DNA of 64,000 nucleotides from a bacterium. GTDB lineage: Bacteria > Pseudomonadota > Gammaproteobacteria > Burkholderiales > Thiobacillaceae. Location of the stretch: assembly GCA_009772925.1 (NCBI GenBank), contig WOUQ01000005.1, forward strand, positions 1 to 64,000, read 5' to 3'. The notes beneath the pieces were generated by a model. That model saw only the letters and a list, made by a program, of their open reading frames with translations, searched no databases and was not told the origin of the DNA. The translations under genes were made by a program, and so were the position numbers. Within the stretch, counting starts at the first letter, position 1. Every line of letters begins with the position of its first letter. Shown piece after piece: positions 44,830 through 53,939 of this stretch.

Positions 44830-46632
44830 ATGGAACAAGACAAACCATCCGCCCCGGACGAAACGCGCCGTGACTTTCTCAAGACCGCCGGCGCGGGTGC
44901 CCTCGCGACGGCTCTGGGGGGGCCTTTGCTGGGGACCCCGGCGATGGCCTCGCAAGCTTCCGCCAGCCTGGGACAACGCAAGATGGCGGGTGGGCCTTAC
45001 AACATCCTGTTCATCCTCACCGACCAGGAACGCCATTTCCGCCCGAATGAGCTGCCCCGGGGCTACCGCCTGCCGGCGCACGAGCGGCTGGCGAAGCAAG
45101 GCATCGTGTTCGACAACCACCGCATCAACTCCTGCGTGTGCACGTCCTCGCGCTCCGTGCTTTATACCGGCCGGCATATCCAGCAGACGCGGATGTTCGA
45201 CAACACGAACTTCCCCTGGATCCAAAGCATGTCCACCGAGATCAAGACGCTCGGCCATTTGCTGCGCGAGGCAGGCTACTACACCGCCTACAAGGGCAAG
45301 TGGCATCTCACCCGGGAGTTCGAGACGGTCAACAAGCTGGAGGCGCCCGAGAAGATCTTCACCAAGGAGATGGAGGCCTACGGCTTTTCCGATTACCTCG
45401 GGGTCGGCGACATCATTGCCCACACCCAGGGCGGCTACCTGCACGACGGCATGATCGCCGCGTCGGCGGCGAGCTGGCTGCACGGGCGAGCGGCGGAACT
45501 GGCACAGCAGAACAAGCCGTGGTTTCTCGCCGTGAACCTGGTCAACCCGCATGACGTGATGTTCTACAACACCGACCGGCCGGGTGAGTCCTTCCAGGAC
45601 AAGAACAATCTCACCCACATTGCACGGGAACCGGCGCACACGCTCTACGCCAGGAAGTGGGACTTCGACCTGCCGGCGAGCTTTTCGCAGCCGGTCGACG
45701 CGCCCGGACGCCCCGCCGCGCACACCGACTTCAGCATCGGCAACGACGTGATGACCGGCCCGCTCCCGGTGAACGAACCCTGGCGCTGGCGCAAGCGGCA
45801 CAACTTCTATCTCAACTGCCTGCGCGACGTCGATCGCCACGTCATTACGCTGCTGGATGAGCTGGAGGCAACCGGGCTCGCCGCCAACACCATCGTCATC
45901 TACACCTCGGACCATGGCGAACTCGGTGGAGCCCACCAGCTGAGCGGCAAGGGCGCCTCCTCCTACCGCGAGCAGAACAACGTGCCGCTGATCGTGGCGC
46001 ATCCGGCCTACCCGGGTGGCAAGCGCTGCAAGGCGGTGACTTCGCACCTGGACATCGCGCCGACCCTGATCGCCCTCACCAACGCCAACCCTGAGAAGAA
46101 AGCGGCGATCACCCAGTCTCTGCCGGGCAAGGACTTCTCGCCGGTGCTCGCCGCCCCGGAGAAGGCACGCCACGACGCCGTGCGCGACGGGCAGCTGTAT
46201 TGCTTCAACATGTTCGCCTCGCTGGACGGCAGCTTTCTGCAGAAGGCGCGCGATCTGCTGAAGCAGGGCGGACCGGCGAAGATCAAGGAATCCGGCCTGC
46301 GCCCGGACCTCACCAAACGCGGCGCGATCCGCAGCGTTTTCGACGGCCGCTACCAATTCACCCGCTACTTCTCTCCCAAGCAGCACAACCGCCCCGAGTC
46401 GATCGAGGAGCTGTTTACATTGAACGACGTTGAACTGTTCGACCTTCAGACCGACCCCAACGAAGTCAACAACCTCGCAATGGAGCCAAAGAAGCACGGC
46501 GCTCTGCTCATCGCCATGAACGCCAAGCTGAACAAGCTGATCGACGCGGAGGTGGGCGAGGACGCCGGCCAGATGCTGCCCGGCGGCATAGACGCCGGCT
46601 GGGTGGCGACCCCCGCCGTCAATGACTTGTGA
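44830..46632 (+). CDS. Tat-exported sulfatase-family hydrolase
   Basis: A 600-aa enzyme with a twin-arginine leader ETRRDFLKTAGAGALATALGG. The alkaline-phosphatase-fold catalytic part starts YNILFILTDQERH. The nucleophile region reads CVCTSSRSVLYTGRHIQQTRM; the usual C-x-P-S-R has Ser where Pro is expected. Other metal and active-site motifs are present: GYYTAYKGKWHL, YTSDHGELGGAHQLSGKG, LDIAPTLIALT. AGGAG lies nine bases before the chosen ATG. Followed by an OprB porin gene, it may act on a sulfated or phosphorylated nutrient. The substrate is unknown. Confidence 0.87.
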   Translation: MEQDKPSAPDETRRDFLKTAGAGALATALGGPLLGTPAMASQASASLGQRKMAGGPYNILFILTDQERHFRPNELPRGYRLPAHERLAKQGIVFDNHRINSCVCTSSRSVLYTGRHIQQTRMFDNTNFPWIQSMSTEIKTLGHLLREAGYYTAYKGKWHLTREFETVNKLEAPEKIFTKEMEAYGFSDYLGVGDIIAHTQGGYLHDGMIAASAASWLHGRAAELAQQNKPWFLAVNLVNPHDVMFYNTDRPGESFQDKNNLTHIAREPAHTLYARKWDFDLPASFSQPVDAPGRPAAHTDFSIGNDVMTGPLPVNEPWRWRKRHNFYLNCLRDVDRHVITLLDELEATGLAANTIVIYTSDHGELGGAHQLSGKGASSYREQNNVPLIVAHPAYPGGKRCKAVTSHLDIAPTLIALTNANPEKKAAITQSLPGKDFSPVLAAPEKARHDAVRDGQLYCFNMFASLDGSFLQKARDLLKQGGPAKIKESGLRPDLTKRGAIRSVFDGRYQFTRYFSPKQHNRPESIEELFTLNDVELFDLQTDPNEVNNLAMEPKKHGALLIAMNAKLNKLIDAEVGEDAGQMLPGGIDAGWVATPAVNDL

Positions 46633-46703
46633 CAGCGGGCAAGGCTGGAGCGCAATCCGAACCCGCCGCACCTCATCCAACGATTTCGACAAAAAACCGA
46701 GAC

Positions 46704-48089
46704 ATGAAAAACCCCCTAAGAATGACCGTCCTGCTGTCCGCGCTGGGCGCCGCCCTGCCGCTGCATGCCATGCCGCCCGCCGCGCCGGAGACCTGGGGCG
46801 GCGATCTGGAGTCAAGGCCCCGGCTGACCGGCGACTGGGGCGGGGTGAGGGACGACATGGCCAGGAAGGGCGTGACGCTCAACCTCGACCTCTACTGGAT
46901 GCCGCAGACGATCACCAGCGGGGGAAAGGACGATGGCAGTGGCGGGGGCTGGGGCAACGCCGTCGCCACGCTCAGCGTCGATACGGGCAAGGCGGGCCTC
47001 TGGCAGGGCGGTCACTTCAAGGCCCAGACCGTCACCAGCTTCGGGCATAACATTGCCCGGGACACCGGTACCATGGTGCCCGCCAACATCACCTGGATGC
47101 TACCCAGCCCCGCTGACAGGGATACCGGCCTGCAGGAACTCACCTACACGCAATTTCTCAGCCAGCATTCCGCGGTATTCCTCGGCAAGATCAATTCCAT
47201 CGCCCCGACCAACGTACTGCATGGCGACTACCACACCGGTTTCCTGAATACGGCGATGAACCTGCCGCTGGCCTTGGCCATGGTTCCGCTCTCGGCCTAT
47301 GGCGCCGGCGCCCTCTACCTGCCTTCCCACGACGTGACCCTCGCGGCCATGGTGCTGGATGCGAACGGCACCATCGAGAACGACGACCTGGGCGATGCCT
47401 TCAAGGATGGCGTCATGGCGCTCGCCAGCGCCGACCTGAAGGTCAAGCCGGGCGGGCTGCCCGGCCATCAGAACCTGACGCTGGCCTGGAGCAACAAGGA
47501 CCGCACCTCGCTGATCCAGGATCCCGCGAACATCGCGGGCCATCTCCTGGCCGCGCGCTTTCCCCTGCTCGGCAACCCCGGCCCGATCCTCGGCCAGATC
47601 CTGGCGACGCTTGGCCCATTGGGGGCGCCCACCGCGTTGAACATGGAGGACGAAACCTGGGCCGCCGTCTACAGCTTCGAACAGTTCCTCTGGCAGCCCA
47701 AGGGCGACCCCAAGCGCGGCATCGGCATGTTCTTCAGCGCCGGCGTGAGCGACGGCAAGGCGAATCCGATCAAGCACAGCTTTTCCGTGGGCCTGGTCGG
47801 CAAGGGCGTGGTGCCGGGGCGGCCGCGCGACGATTTCGGCATCGGCTGGGCGCGCACGGAATTCAGCGACGATTTCGTTTCCTACCTGAGGGACAGCTTG
47901 AGTCTTGGCCTGGACCGCGAGGACGCCGTCGAGCTGTACTACAACGCCGCGGTCACGCCCTGGCTGAGCATCAGCCCCAGCCTGCAGATCATCTCGCCGG
48001 CGCTGAACAAGACGCTCGACGCGAACGGCAACTTCCAGGATCTGGAAACCACCTATATTGCAGGAGTACGCGTGGGTATCCGGTTCTGA
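46704..48089 (+). CDS. OprB-family carbohydrate-selective porin
   Basis: A 461-aa outer-membrane protein: signal peptide MTVLLSALGAALPLHAM, then the OprB signature RLTGDWGGVRDDMARKGVTLNLDLYW, many amphipathic strands (NLTLAWSNKDRTSLI, FFSAGVSDGKANPIKHSFSVGLVGKG) and a C-terminal aromatic end (AGVRVGIRF). It lies 71 bp after the sulfatase gene in the same direction, suggesting uptake of its product. Substrate specificity is not readable from the sequence. Confidence 0.87.
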   Translation: MKNPLRMTVLLSALGAALPLHAMPPAAPETWGGDLESRPRLTGDWGGVRDDMARKGVTLNLDLYWMPQTITSGGKDDGSGGGWGNAVATLSVDTGKAGLWQGGHFKAQTVTSFGHNIARDTGTMVPANITWMLPSPADRDTGLQELTYTQFLSQHSAVFLGKINSIAPTNVLHGDYHTGFLNTAMNLPLALAMVPLSAYGAGALYLPSHDVTLAAMVLDANGTIENDDLGDAFKDGVMALASADLKVKPGGLPGHQNLTLAWSNKDRTSLIQDPANIAGHLLAARFPLLGNPGPILGQILATLGPLGAPTALNMEDETWAAVYSFEQFLWQPKGDPKRGIGMFFSAGVSDGKANPIKHSFSVGLVGKGVVPGRPRDDFGIGWARTEFSDDFVSYLRDSLSLGLDREDAVELYYNAAVTPWLSISPSLQIISPALNKTLDANGNFQDLETTYIAGVRVGIRF

Positions 48090-48206
48090 AGCTTTCCCCT
48101 CGATCGCCTGCCTGAAGCGGGCTTCGCGGAGGGCCGACGGTCACGGGGCCGCACTGGCGGTAGCGCAGTGTGCAATGTTCAGTGGATGTCGTGCAGGAGG
48201 ACCGTA

Positions 48207-48986
48207 ATGAAGCACGTGGCAAGGATCGGCAAACTAGGCGCCGTCGCCGTGGCCCTGCTCCTCGCCGCGGCGTTGCCGCGGGCGGCACTGGCGCAGCCGG
48301 AGTCGATCGCCCCGGCCGCCAGGCAGCTGCTGAAGGCGTCGACCGATTTTCTCGCCGGCCAGCGGGCGTTCAGCGTGGACACGCAGAGCAGCATCGAGGT
48401 CGTGCTCGACTCGGGGCAGAAGCTCCAGTTCGACCACACGGCGAAGGTGGCGGTCGAGCGCCCCGACAAATTGCGTGCGGAGCGCACCGGCGACCTGGTT
48501 GACCAGGTCTTCTACTACGACGGGAAATCGCTGACGCTGCATAACCCGGCGCGCAACTACTACTCGACCGTCGCCGCGCCTGGCACGCTCGAGGAGACGC
48601 TTGATTTCGCGCGCGAGCAGCTCGACATCGTGGCGCCGGCCAGCGACCTCTTCTACAAGAACGCCTACGACATCCTGATGCAGGACGTGACCTCGGGCTT
48701 CGTCGTAGGCGTGGCCGTGATCGACGGGGTGCGCTGCAACCATCTCGCCTTCCGTGCGCCGCACGTCGACTGGCAGGTGTGGATCGAGGAGGGCGCGCGT
48801 CCGCTGGTACGCAAGCTGGTGATCACCACCCGCGACAAGCTCAACGCCCCGCAGTTCACGGTCATCGCGAAGAAGTGGGACCTCGATCCCAGGTTCGCCG
48901 CCGGGGCCTTCAGCTTCGTGCCGCCGCAATGCCCGCGGAAAGTCGAGTTCGCGGTCCCCGGCGCGAGCGCGGGCAAGGCCCCGTGA
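48207..48986 (+). CDS. DUF2092 family exported protein
   Basis: A 259-aa protein with signal peptide MKHVARIGKLGAVAVALLLAAALPRAALAQ. The mature domain (LLKASTDFLAGQRAFSVDTQSSIEVVLDSGQKLQFDHT, FYYDGKSLTLHNPARNYYST, VDWQVWIEEGARPLVRKLVITT) is the LolA-like curved-sheet fold predicted for DUF2092, so it may bind a lipid or hydrophobic ligand in the periplasm. AGGAGG precedes the ATG. Next in line are the repeat protein and the DUF2252 gene. Confidence 0.82.
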   Translation: MKHVARIGKLGAVAVALLLAAALPRAALAQPESIAPAARQLLKASTDFLAGQRAFSVDTQSSIEVVLDSGQKLQFDHTAKVAVERPDKLRAERTGDLVDQVFYYDGKSLTLHNPARNYYSTVAAPGTLEETLDFAREQLDIVAPASDLFYKNAYDILMQDVTSGFVVGVAVIDGVRCNHLAFRAPHVDWQVWIEEGARPLVRKLVITTRDKLNAPQFTVIAKKWDLDPRFAAGAFSFVPPQCPRKVEFAVPGASAGKAP

Positions 48987-49067
48987 GCCGTGCAGCGCGA
49001 CGATGTCGTAGCGAGGAGGCGGCCGCCCCGGCGGCTGCTGAAGCTCCGAACCAATAGAGGTGGCACG

Positions 49068-49439
49068 ATGAACAGCAAACGCAGCAAGTGGATGGGCCAG
49101 CTGGCGATCGGCGTGGCGCTGGCCACGCTCTCGGGCGTGCCCCATGCGTGGGACCCAGGCATCAATCAGCCCGGCGTCGTCGGCGGGACGGCCGGTGTCG
49201 GCGCGCCCGGGGCCGGCGTGTGGGATCCGGGCCTCAACCAGCCTGGCGCGCTGGGCAACGTCGGCGGCGGTGCCCCGGGGGTCGGCGTGCGGGACCCCGG
49301 CGTCAACCAGCCCGGGGCCATCGGCAACTCGCCGGGGGTGGGCGTCGGCGCCCCGGGGGCCGGGGTGCGGGATCCGGGCATCAACCAGCCCGGGGCCATC
49401 GGCAATACCGGCCCGGCCCGGCGGTCGATACGACGTTGA
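49068..49439 (+). CDS. Small exported protein with four DPGxNQPGxxG repeats
   Basis: A 123-aa protein with signal segment QLAIGVALATLSGVPHA. The rest consists of four repeats: WDPGINQPGVVGG, WDPGLNQPGALGN, RDPGVNQPGAIGN and RDPGINQPGAIGN, separated by Gly/Val/Ala linkers, ending RRSIRR. There are no Cys and no catalytic-looking residues. AGAGG precedes the ATG. The repeats vary at the DNA level but conserve the peptide, which indicates a selected coding repeat. Function unknown; a structural or binding role in the envelope is plausible. Confidence 0.78.
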   Translation: MNSKRSKWMGQLAIGVALATLSGVPHAWDPGINQPGVVGGTAGVGAPGAGVWDPGLNQPGALGNVGGGAPGVGVRDPGVNQPGAIGNSPGVGVGAPGAGVRDPGINQPGAIGNTGPARRSIRR

Positions 49440-49570
49440 GCGGCCACGCACCGGGCGCTGGCGTCGGGGGGCCTTGGGTTTGCCTCCCGGTGCAGCCAGG
49501 CGGACGGCGGGCGGAATGAAGGCGGGCGACGCCTGGTCGCCTGGCATGCAACCTTGAATGGGAGTAGAAG

Positions 49571-50983
49571 ATGGCAAGCGTTTCCAGGAAGCCGCAAAGA
49601 TCGAGGGCCAGGGTGGCCCCCGCCGAGCCCGCGCCACTGCTTCTCCCGCGGGCGGAACGTCTCGCCGCTGGCAAGGCCTTGCGCGACAGCGTGCCGCGGG
49701 CGAGCCACGCGGAGTGGAAACCTTCGGCAAAGCACCGTGACCCGATCGACATCCTGGAAGCGTCGAACAAGGACCGCGTGCCGGAATTGGTGCCGATCCG
49801 CTACGGGCGCATGCTCGCCAGCCCCTTCACCTTCCTGCGCGGCTCGGCGGGGCTGATGGCCAGCGACCTCGCGGCGACTCCGAATACCGGCATTCGGGTG
49901 CAGGCCTGCGGCGATTGCCACCTGCTCAATTTCGGCATGTTCGCCACGCCGGAGCGCAACCTGGTGTTCGACCTCAACGATTTCGACGAGACCCTGCCGG
50001 CCCCCTGGGAGTGGGACCTCAAGCGGCTGGCCGTCAGCTTCGCTGTCGCCGCCCGCGACAACAAGCTGTCCGACGCCGACGCGCGGGACGCCGCCGAGAC
50101 CTGCGGACGCGCCTACCGGGAAGCGCTGCGCGGCTACTCGCGCATGAGTCCGCTGGAAGTGTGGTATGCCCGCCTGGACGTGGAGACGCTGATCGCCACG
50201 GCACCGGACGAACAGGCCAGGAAGATCCGCCGGGACCTCGCCACCAAGGCCCGCCAGCGCGTGATCGAAAACCTCTTTCCCAGGATCGTCGGCGAGGTCG
50301 CGGGCAAGCGCCGCCTGGTCGATCAGCCGCCGGTGCTTTTCCATGTTTCGGACCCCGAGGCGGAAGAACTGATGCGGGAGGGGGTGGCCGCCTACCGCGA
50401 GTCGCTGCCGGACGAGCGCCGCGTGCTGTTCGACCGCTACCGCCTGGAAGACTCGGCAGCGAAGGTGGTCGGCATCGGCAGCGTCGGCACCCGCTGCCTG
50501 GTGGCGCTGTTCTTCGACAAGGAGAACCACCCCCTGATCCTGCAGATCAAGGAGGCCGTGCCTTCCGTACTCGCGCCCTACGCCGGCAAGAGCCGCTACG
50601 ACAACCAGGGCCAGCGCGTCGTCGTCGGGCAGCGGCTGATGCAGTCCTCCAGCGACATCTTCCTGGGCTGGGCGCGCGGGCGGCATGGGCGCGACTTCTT
50701 CGTGCGGCAGCTGCGGGACATGAAGTTCTCCCCCCCGGTCGAGGGCTTCAAGGCGGTTCATCTCAAACGCTATGCCGTCATCTGCGGCGGTATCCTGGCC
50801 CGCGCCCATGCCAAGTCCGGGGATGCCTCGAGCATCAGCGGCTACCTGGGCAAGAGCGACCGTTTCGACCAGGCGCTGGGTGCCTTCGCGCTGGCCTATG
50901 CGGACCAGAACGAGCAGGATCACGCGGCCCTGGTGCAGGCCGTGAACGCCGGGCGGGTCGAGGCACTCATCGAGGAGGCCTGA
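49571..50983 (+). CDS. DUF2252 family protein
   Basis: A 470-aa cytoplasmic protein without signal or membrane segments, after GGGAGTAGAAG. Conserved stretches are VPIRYGRMLASPFTFLRGSA, QACGDCHLLNFGMFATPERNLVFDLNDFDE and APWEWDLKRLAVS, plus a later helical half with GVGSVGTRC-like GIGSVGTRCLVALF. The CGDCHLLNFG and DLNDFDE motifs recall the catalytic and metal loops of aminoglycoside-phosphotransferase-like kinases, to which DUF2252 has been related. The substrate is unknown. One base separates its stop from the next gene. Confidence 0.87.
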   Translation: MASVSRKPQRSRARVAPAEPAPLLLPRAERLAAGKALRDSVPRASHAEWKPSAKHRDPIDILEASNKDRVPELVPIRYGRMLASPFTFLRGSAGLMASDLAATPNTGIRVQACGDCHLLNFGMFATPERNLVFDLNDFDETLPAPWEWDLKRLAVSFAVAARDNKLSDADARDAAETCGRAYREALRGYSRMSPLEVWYARLDVETLIATAPDEQARKIRRDLATKARQRVIENLFPRIVGEVAGKRRLVDQPPVLFHVSDPEAEELMREGVAAYRESLPDERRVLFDRYRLEDSAAKVVGIGSVGTRCLVALFFDKENHPLILQIKEAVPSVLAPYAGKSRYDNQGQRVVVGQRLMQSSSDIFLGWARGRHGRDFFVRQLRDMKFSPPVEGFKAVHLKRYAVICGGILARAHAKSGDASSISGYLGKSDRFDQALGAFALAYADQNEQDHAALVQAVNAGRVEALIEEA

Positions 50984-50984
50984 C

Positions 50985-52067
50985 ATGGCGAGTGCCGTCG
51001 AACACGGCATCCGGCCTTCGCGTCGCGGCTGGATCGCCGGTGTACTGGCACTGATGGCTCTGGCCGGTTGCGCGACTGTGTCGCCCCAGCACGTCACCAC
51101 CGACCGCATGGACTACGGGCAGGTGGTAGCGGATTCCTGGAAGCGGCAGACGCTGCTGAACGTGGTGCGCCTGCGTTATGCCGACGCGCCGGTATTCCTG
51201 GACGTGGCCTCCATCATCAACAGCTACACGGTGGGCGGCGAAGCGAGCGCGCTGGCGACGATTCCCAGCCGGATCGACCCGAACGTGCTGGAGTTCGGCG
51301 CCACCGGCAAGTGGTCCAACACCCCGACGGTGACCTATCAGCCCTTGCTGGGAGACCGCTTCACCAAGTCGTTGCTGCGCCCCATTCCGCCGGCCTCGGT
51401 GTTCCAGTTGGTGCAGGGCGGCTGGGGGGCGACCCTGGTGTTTCGCACCGTGGTGGGCTCGGTCAACGGTCTGCGCAACACCGCTCACGGCGTGGCCGCG
51501 GACCCCGGTTTTACCGAACTGACCGAAGCCCTGGAGAACATTCAGCGTGCCGGCAACATCGGCATCCGGATCGAGTCCCGCAAGGATGACGGCGCTGTCC
51601 TGGCCGTGCTCCGGCGCGCGGCGGAGGGCGCCGAGCCCGGCGAGAATACCCGGCGCGTGCGCAGGCTGCTCGGGCTGGAAGAAGACGCCAGCGAGTTCGA
51701 AATCGCCTACGGCCTGATTCCCCGCAAGCCCAACGAGGTCGCCATGCTCACCCGCTCGATGATGGAAATCATGCTGCAACTGGGTTTCGGCATCGACCTG
51801 CCGGCCGCCCATGCGGCGAGCGGCCGCGCATTGCCCGGCCAAAGCCGACCCGGCGAGGCCGAGGCCGCGCCGCTGGTGCGCATCCGCTCCGGCACGGATG
51901 CGCCGGAGGACGCCTACTCCGCGGTGCCCTACAAGGGATATTGGTACTGGATCGACGACAGCGATATCGCGAGCAAGCGCACGTTCACGTTTCTGATGAT
52001 CCTTTTTTCCCTCGCCGAAACCGGTCAGGCCAGCGCATCCCCGGTGGTGACGGTACCCACGCGATGA
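50985..52067 (+). CDS. Hypothetical lipoprotein
   Basis: A 360-aa protein with lipobox MALAGCATVSPQ after a positively charged leader. The mature part, DSWKRQTLLNVVRLRYADAPVFLDVASIINSYTVGGE and SNTPTVTYQPLLGDRFTKSLLRPIPPASVFQLVQGGW, is seen in uncharacterised proteobacterial lipoproteins; the ending YWYWIDDSDIASKRTFTFLMILFSLAE is well conserved in that group. It is tightly coupled to the DUF2252 gene. The function is not known. Confidence 0.78.
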   Translation: MASAVEHGIRPSRRGWIAGVLALMALAGCATVSPQHVTTDRMDYGQVVADSWKRQTLLNVVRLRYADAPVFLDVASIINSYTVGGEASALATIPSRIDPNVLEFGATGKWSNTPTVTYQPLLGDRFTKSLLRPIPPASVFQLVQGGWGATLVFRTVVGSVNGLRNTAHGVAADPGFTELTEALENIQRAGNIGIRIESRKDDGAVLAVLRRAAEGAEPGENTRRVRRLLGLEEDASEFEIAYGLIPRKPNEVAMLTRSMMEIMLQLGFGIDLPAAHAASGRALPGQSRPGEAEAAPLVRIRSGTDAPEDAYSAVPYKGYWYWIDDSDIASKRTFTFLMILFSLAETGQASASPVVTVPTR

Positions 52068-52116
52068 TCAGGCCGATGCCTCTGTAGATCCCTCGCGTGA
52101 GGTGGCGTCGCGGACT

Positions 52117-53151
52117 CTAGTCCCCGCCCGGGGCTCGCGCCTGGAAAGGCAGACCCTCGCGGATGCGGCGGGAAAAATCCGCCGCCTGGTCGGCCGCCCG
52201 CGCCCGTTCGTTGACGTGGGAGCGTTGTTGCAGTTGCGTGAACGACATGCCGTTGTCGAGCAGACCCCGCTCATGGAGGTAGGCCGGCACATAGCCGCTG
52301 GCCAGGATTTCCCAGCTCAGGGGAAGATGGCCCGGGTTCACCCGGGTGTTCATCCAGATGCCGGTGGTGCAGTTGTCGGCGAGGGTGTTGTAGAACTCCG
52401 GCCGCTCTTTCAGGCCGTTGATGCGGTGCATGTATTCGAGGAACACCCGGCGGCCGTTTTCCAGGTTGCCCCGCACCCGGTAGATGTAGACGTCCTCGGG
52501 CGGATCCTTGCGGTAGTTGGTGCGCACCCGCACGACATCGCGCTCGTCGGCCACCACGTAGTACAACTCGTACTGCTTGAAGAAACCCTTGAGGGTGGAA
52601 TAGCCCTCGTTCTTCTCCTTGCGGGTCTCGATGGAGACGGCCAGGTGATCGCCGCCGGCGAAGCCGAAGCTGAGGAAGGTGTGGGCAATGGCCGGACCCA
52701 TCCAGTACACGGCCACCAGGTCGACAGACTCCAGTTTGTCCAACTCGAAAGTCTTGTCGTACCAGGCGGGGGTGAAGTCGGTCTCGCTGCGGTAATCGAA
52801 ATTGCGGATGTTGCGCACCGTGATGCGCTTGCCCTCGATCTCCGCATGCGCCAGGCGCGCCACCTCGGGCTGCCAGTCGCGATCGTTGGAGGCTTCGATC
52901 CCGCTCCACCAGATGAGCAGGCCGCCGAACAGGACGAGGAAGGCCAGGCCGGCCTTCCCGCGCCGCCACCCGAACAACTGGGCGCCCGCCGCCACCAGCC
53001 CCGCCAGGCTGAAGAGTCCGGTCAAGGCGCTGCGCAGGCCCGCATTCGCCAGATCGGAATAGAACAAGGCGAAGGCCCCCCATGCCGTCATGCCGACGAT
53101 GACGACCGCCAGTGTCAGCCTGCCCAGGCCTCCGGCCAGACGCAGCCACAT
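52117..53151 (-). CDS. DUF4105 (Lnb-type) membrane protein
   Basis: A 344-aa protein with two or three N-terminal helices (residues 8-85) and a periplasmic domain: RNFDYRSETDFTPAWYDKTFELDKLESVDLVAVYWMGPAIAHTFLSFGF, then FYNTLADNCTTGIW. The His in AIAHTFLSFGF and the Cys in DNCTT fit the catalytic pair of the Lnb domain (DUF4105), an N-acyltransferase fold shown to act on lipoproteins in some Firmicutes. Whether the proteobacterial members do so is open. It is convergent with the lipoprotein gene. Confidence 0.82.
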   Translation of the reverse strand: MWLRLAGGLGRLTLAVVIVGMTAWGAFALFYSDLANAGLRSALTGLFSLAGLVAAGAQLFGWRRGKAGLAFLVLFGGLLIWWSGIEASNDRDWQPEVARLAHAEIEGKRITVRNIRNFDYRSETDFTPAWYDKTFELDKLESVDLVAVYWMGPAIAHTFLSFGFAGGDHLAVSIETRKEKNEGYSTLKGFFKQYELYYVVADERDVVRVRTNYRKDPPEDVYIYRVRGNLENGRRVFLEYMHRINGLKERPEFYNTLADNCTTGIWMNTRVNPGHLPLSWEILASGYVPAYLHERGLLDNGMSFTQLQQRSHVNERARAADQAADFSRRIREGLPFQARAPGGD

Positions 53152-53270
53152 ACTCCATGTCCCTCGCTAAACGAAAAGCACGGGGCGTCACCCCCTGGCG
53201 CTTGCGCTCCTGCTTGACGCCCCCGTCCGCCGCTTGGCATCCCGGGGAAACCACTCATCCCCACGGAGGC

Positions 53271-53834
53271 TTACTCCGGCTTGAACTTGGTGAACTTCTC
53301 ACCCTTGAAGGAATACCCGCCCATCAGGCCCTTCTTGCCGAAGACGAAGCCGAGCACCGAGGACTTGCCCTTCAGGGTGTTCAGGTCTCCGCCAACACCC
53401 TCGTCCACCACCGTCAGGCCGGCCTCGACCCCAGCCGTCCAGCCTTCGCTCTTGCGGAACTTGTCGAGGGCTTCCTGGGTAAGGAAGATGAACACGAAAT
53501 TGGCTTCCTGGTAGCCGGCCTGGAAGCCCAGGGAGCCCTCGCCCATCTTGTAGTAGTCCACCGTCTTGCCGCCGATCTGCAGGGCGCCCGCGCCCCAACG
53601 CCCGCCGACGATGAAGCCGACCTTCTTGATCTCCGGCATCACCAGCACGCCCTTTGCCGAAGCCAGGTACTCCTCGGCGCCTTTGACGTTCTTGCGGAAT
53701 TCCGCCATGGCGGCCTGCACTTCCACGTCGATTTCCTTCGCGGACTTGGCCTGCGCCACGCCCATCTGCATGCCGAACAGGCAGAAGGCAAGGCCCACAC
53801 CGGCGAAGAATCTGGAAACATTGCTGGCAGACAT
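53271..53834 (-). CDS. Exported SYLF-domain (YSC84-like) lipid-binding protein
   Basis: A 187-aa protein with signal peptide FFAGVGLAFCLFGMQMGVAQA and one SYLF domain: YLASAKGVLVMPEIKKVGFIVGGRWGAGAL, GFQAGYQEANFVFIFLT, and a C-terminus with VFGKKGLMGGYSFKGEKFTKF. In eukaryotes SYLF binds phosphoinositides; bacterial versions are exported and of unknown role. AGGAG precedes the ATG at 53834. It is first of several small exported proteins on this strand. Confidence 0.88.
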   Translation of the reverse strand: MSASNVSRFFAGVGLAFCLFGMQMGVAQAKSAKEIDVEVQAAMAEFRKNVKGAEEYLASAKGVLVMPEIKKVGFIVGGRWGAGALQIGGKTVDYYKMGEGSLGFQAGYQEANFVFIFLTQEALDKFRKSEGWTAGVEAGLTVVDEGVGGDLNTLKGKSSVLGFVFGKKGLMGGYSFKGEKFTKFKPE

Positions 53835-53939
53835 GATCACACTCCTTTTTTGTCGGCCCGGTTGAGTGTGCGCAAAGGAACCGGCCGACCGCTTCCCTTG
53901 CGCAGAAGCCGGCGGGGCTCCGCGCGGCTCCACCCAGCA

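Noticed and set aside
49150-49410. Direct repeats around 49150-49410 as a CRISPR or non-coding repeat array
   Set aside because: The repeats are in frame, vary mainly at synonymous positions and encode a regular peptide behind a signal sequence.
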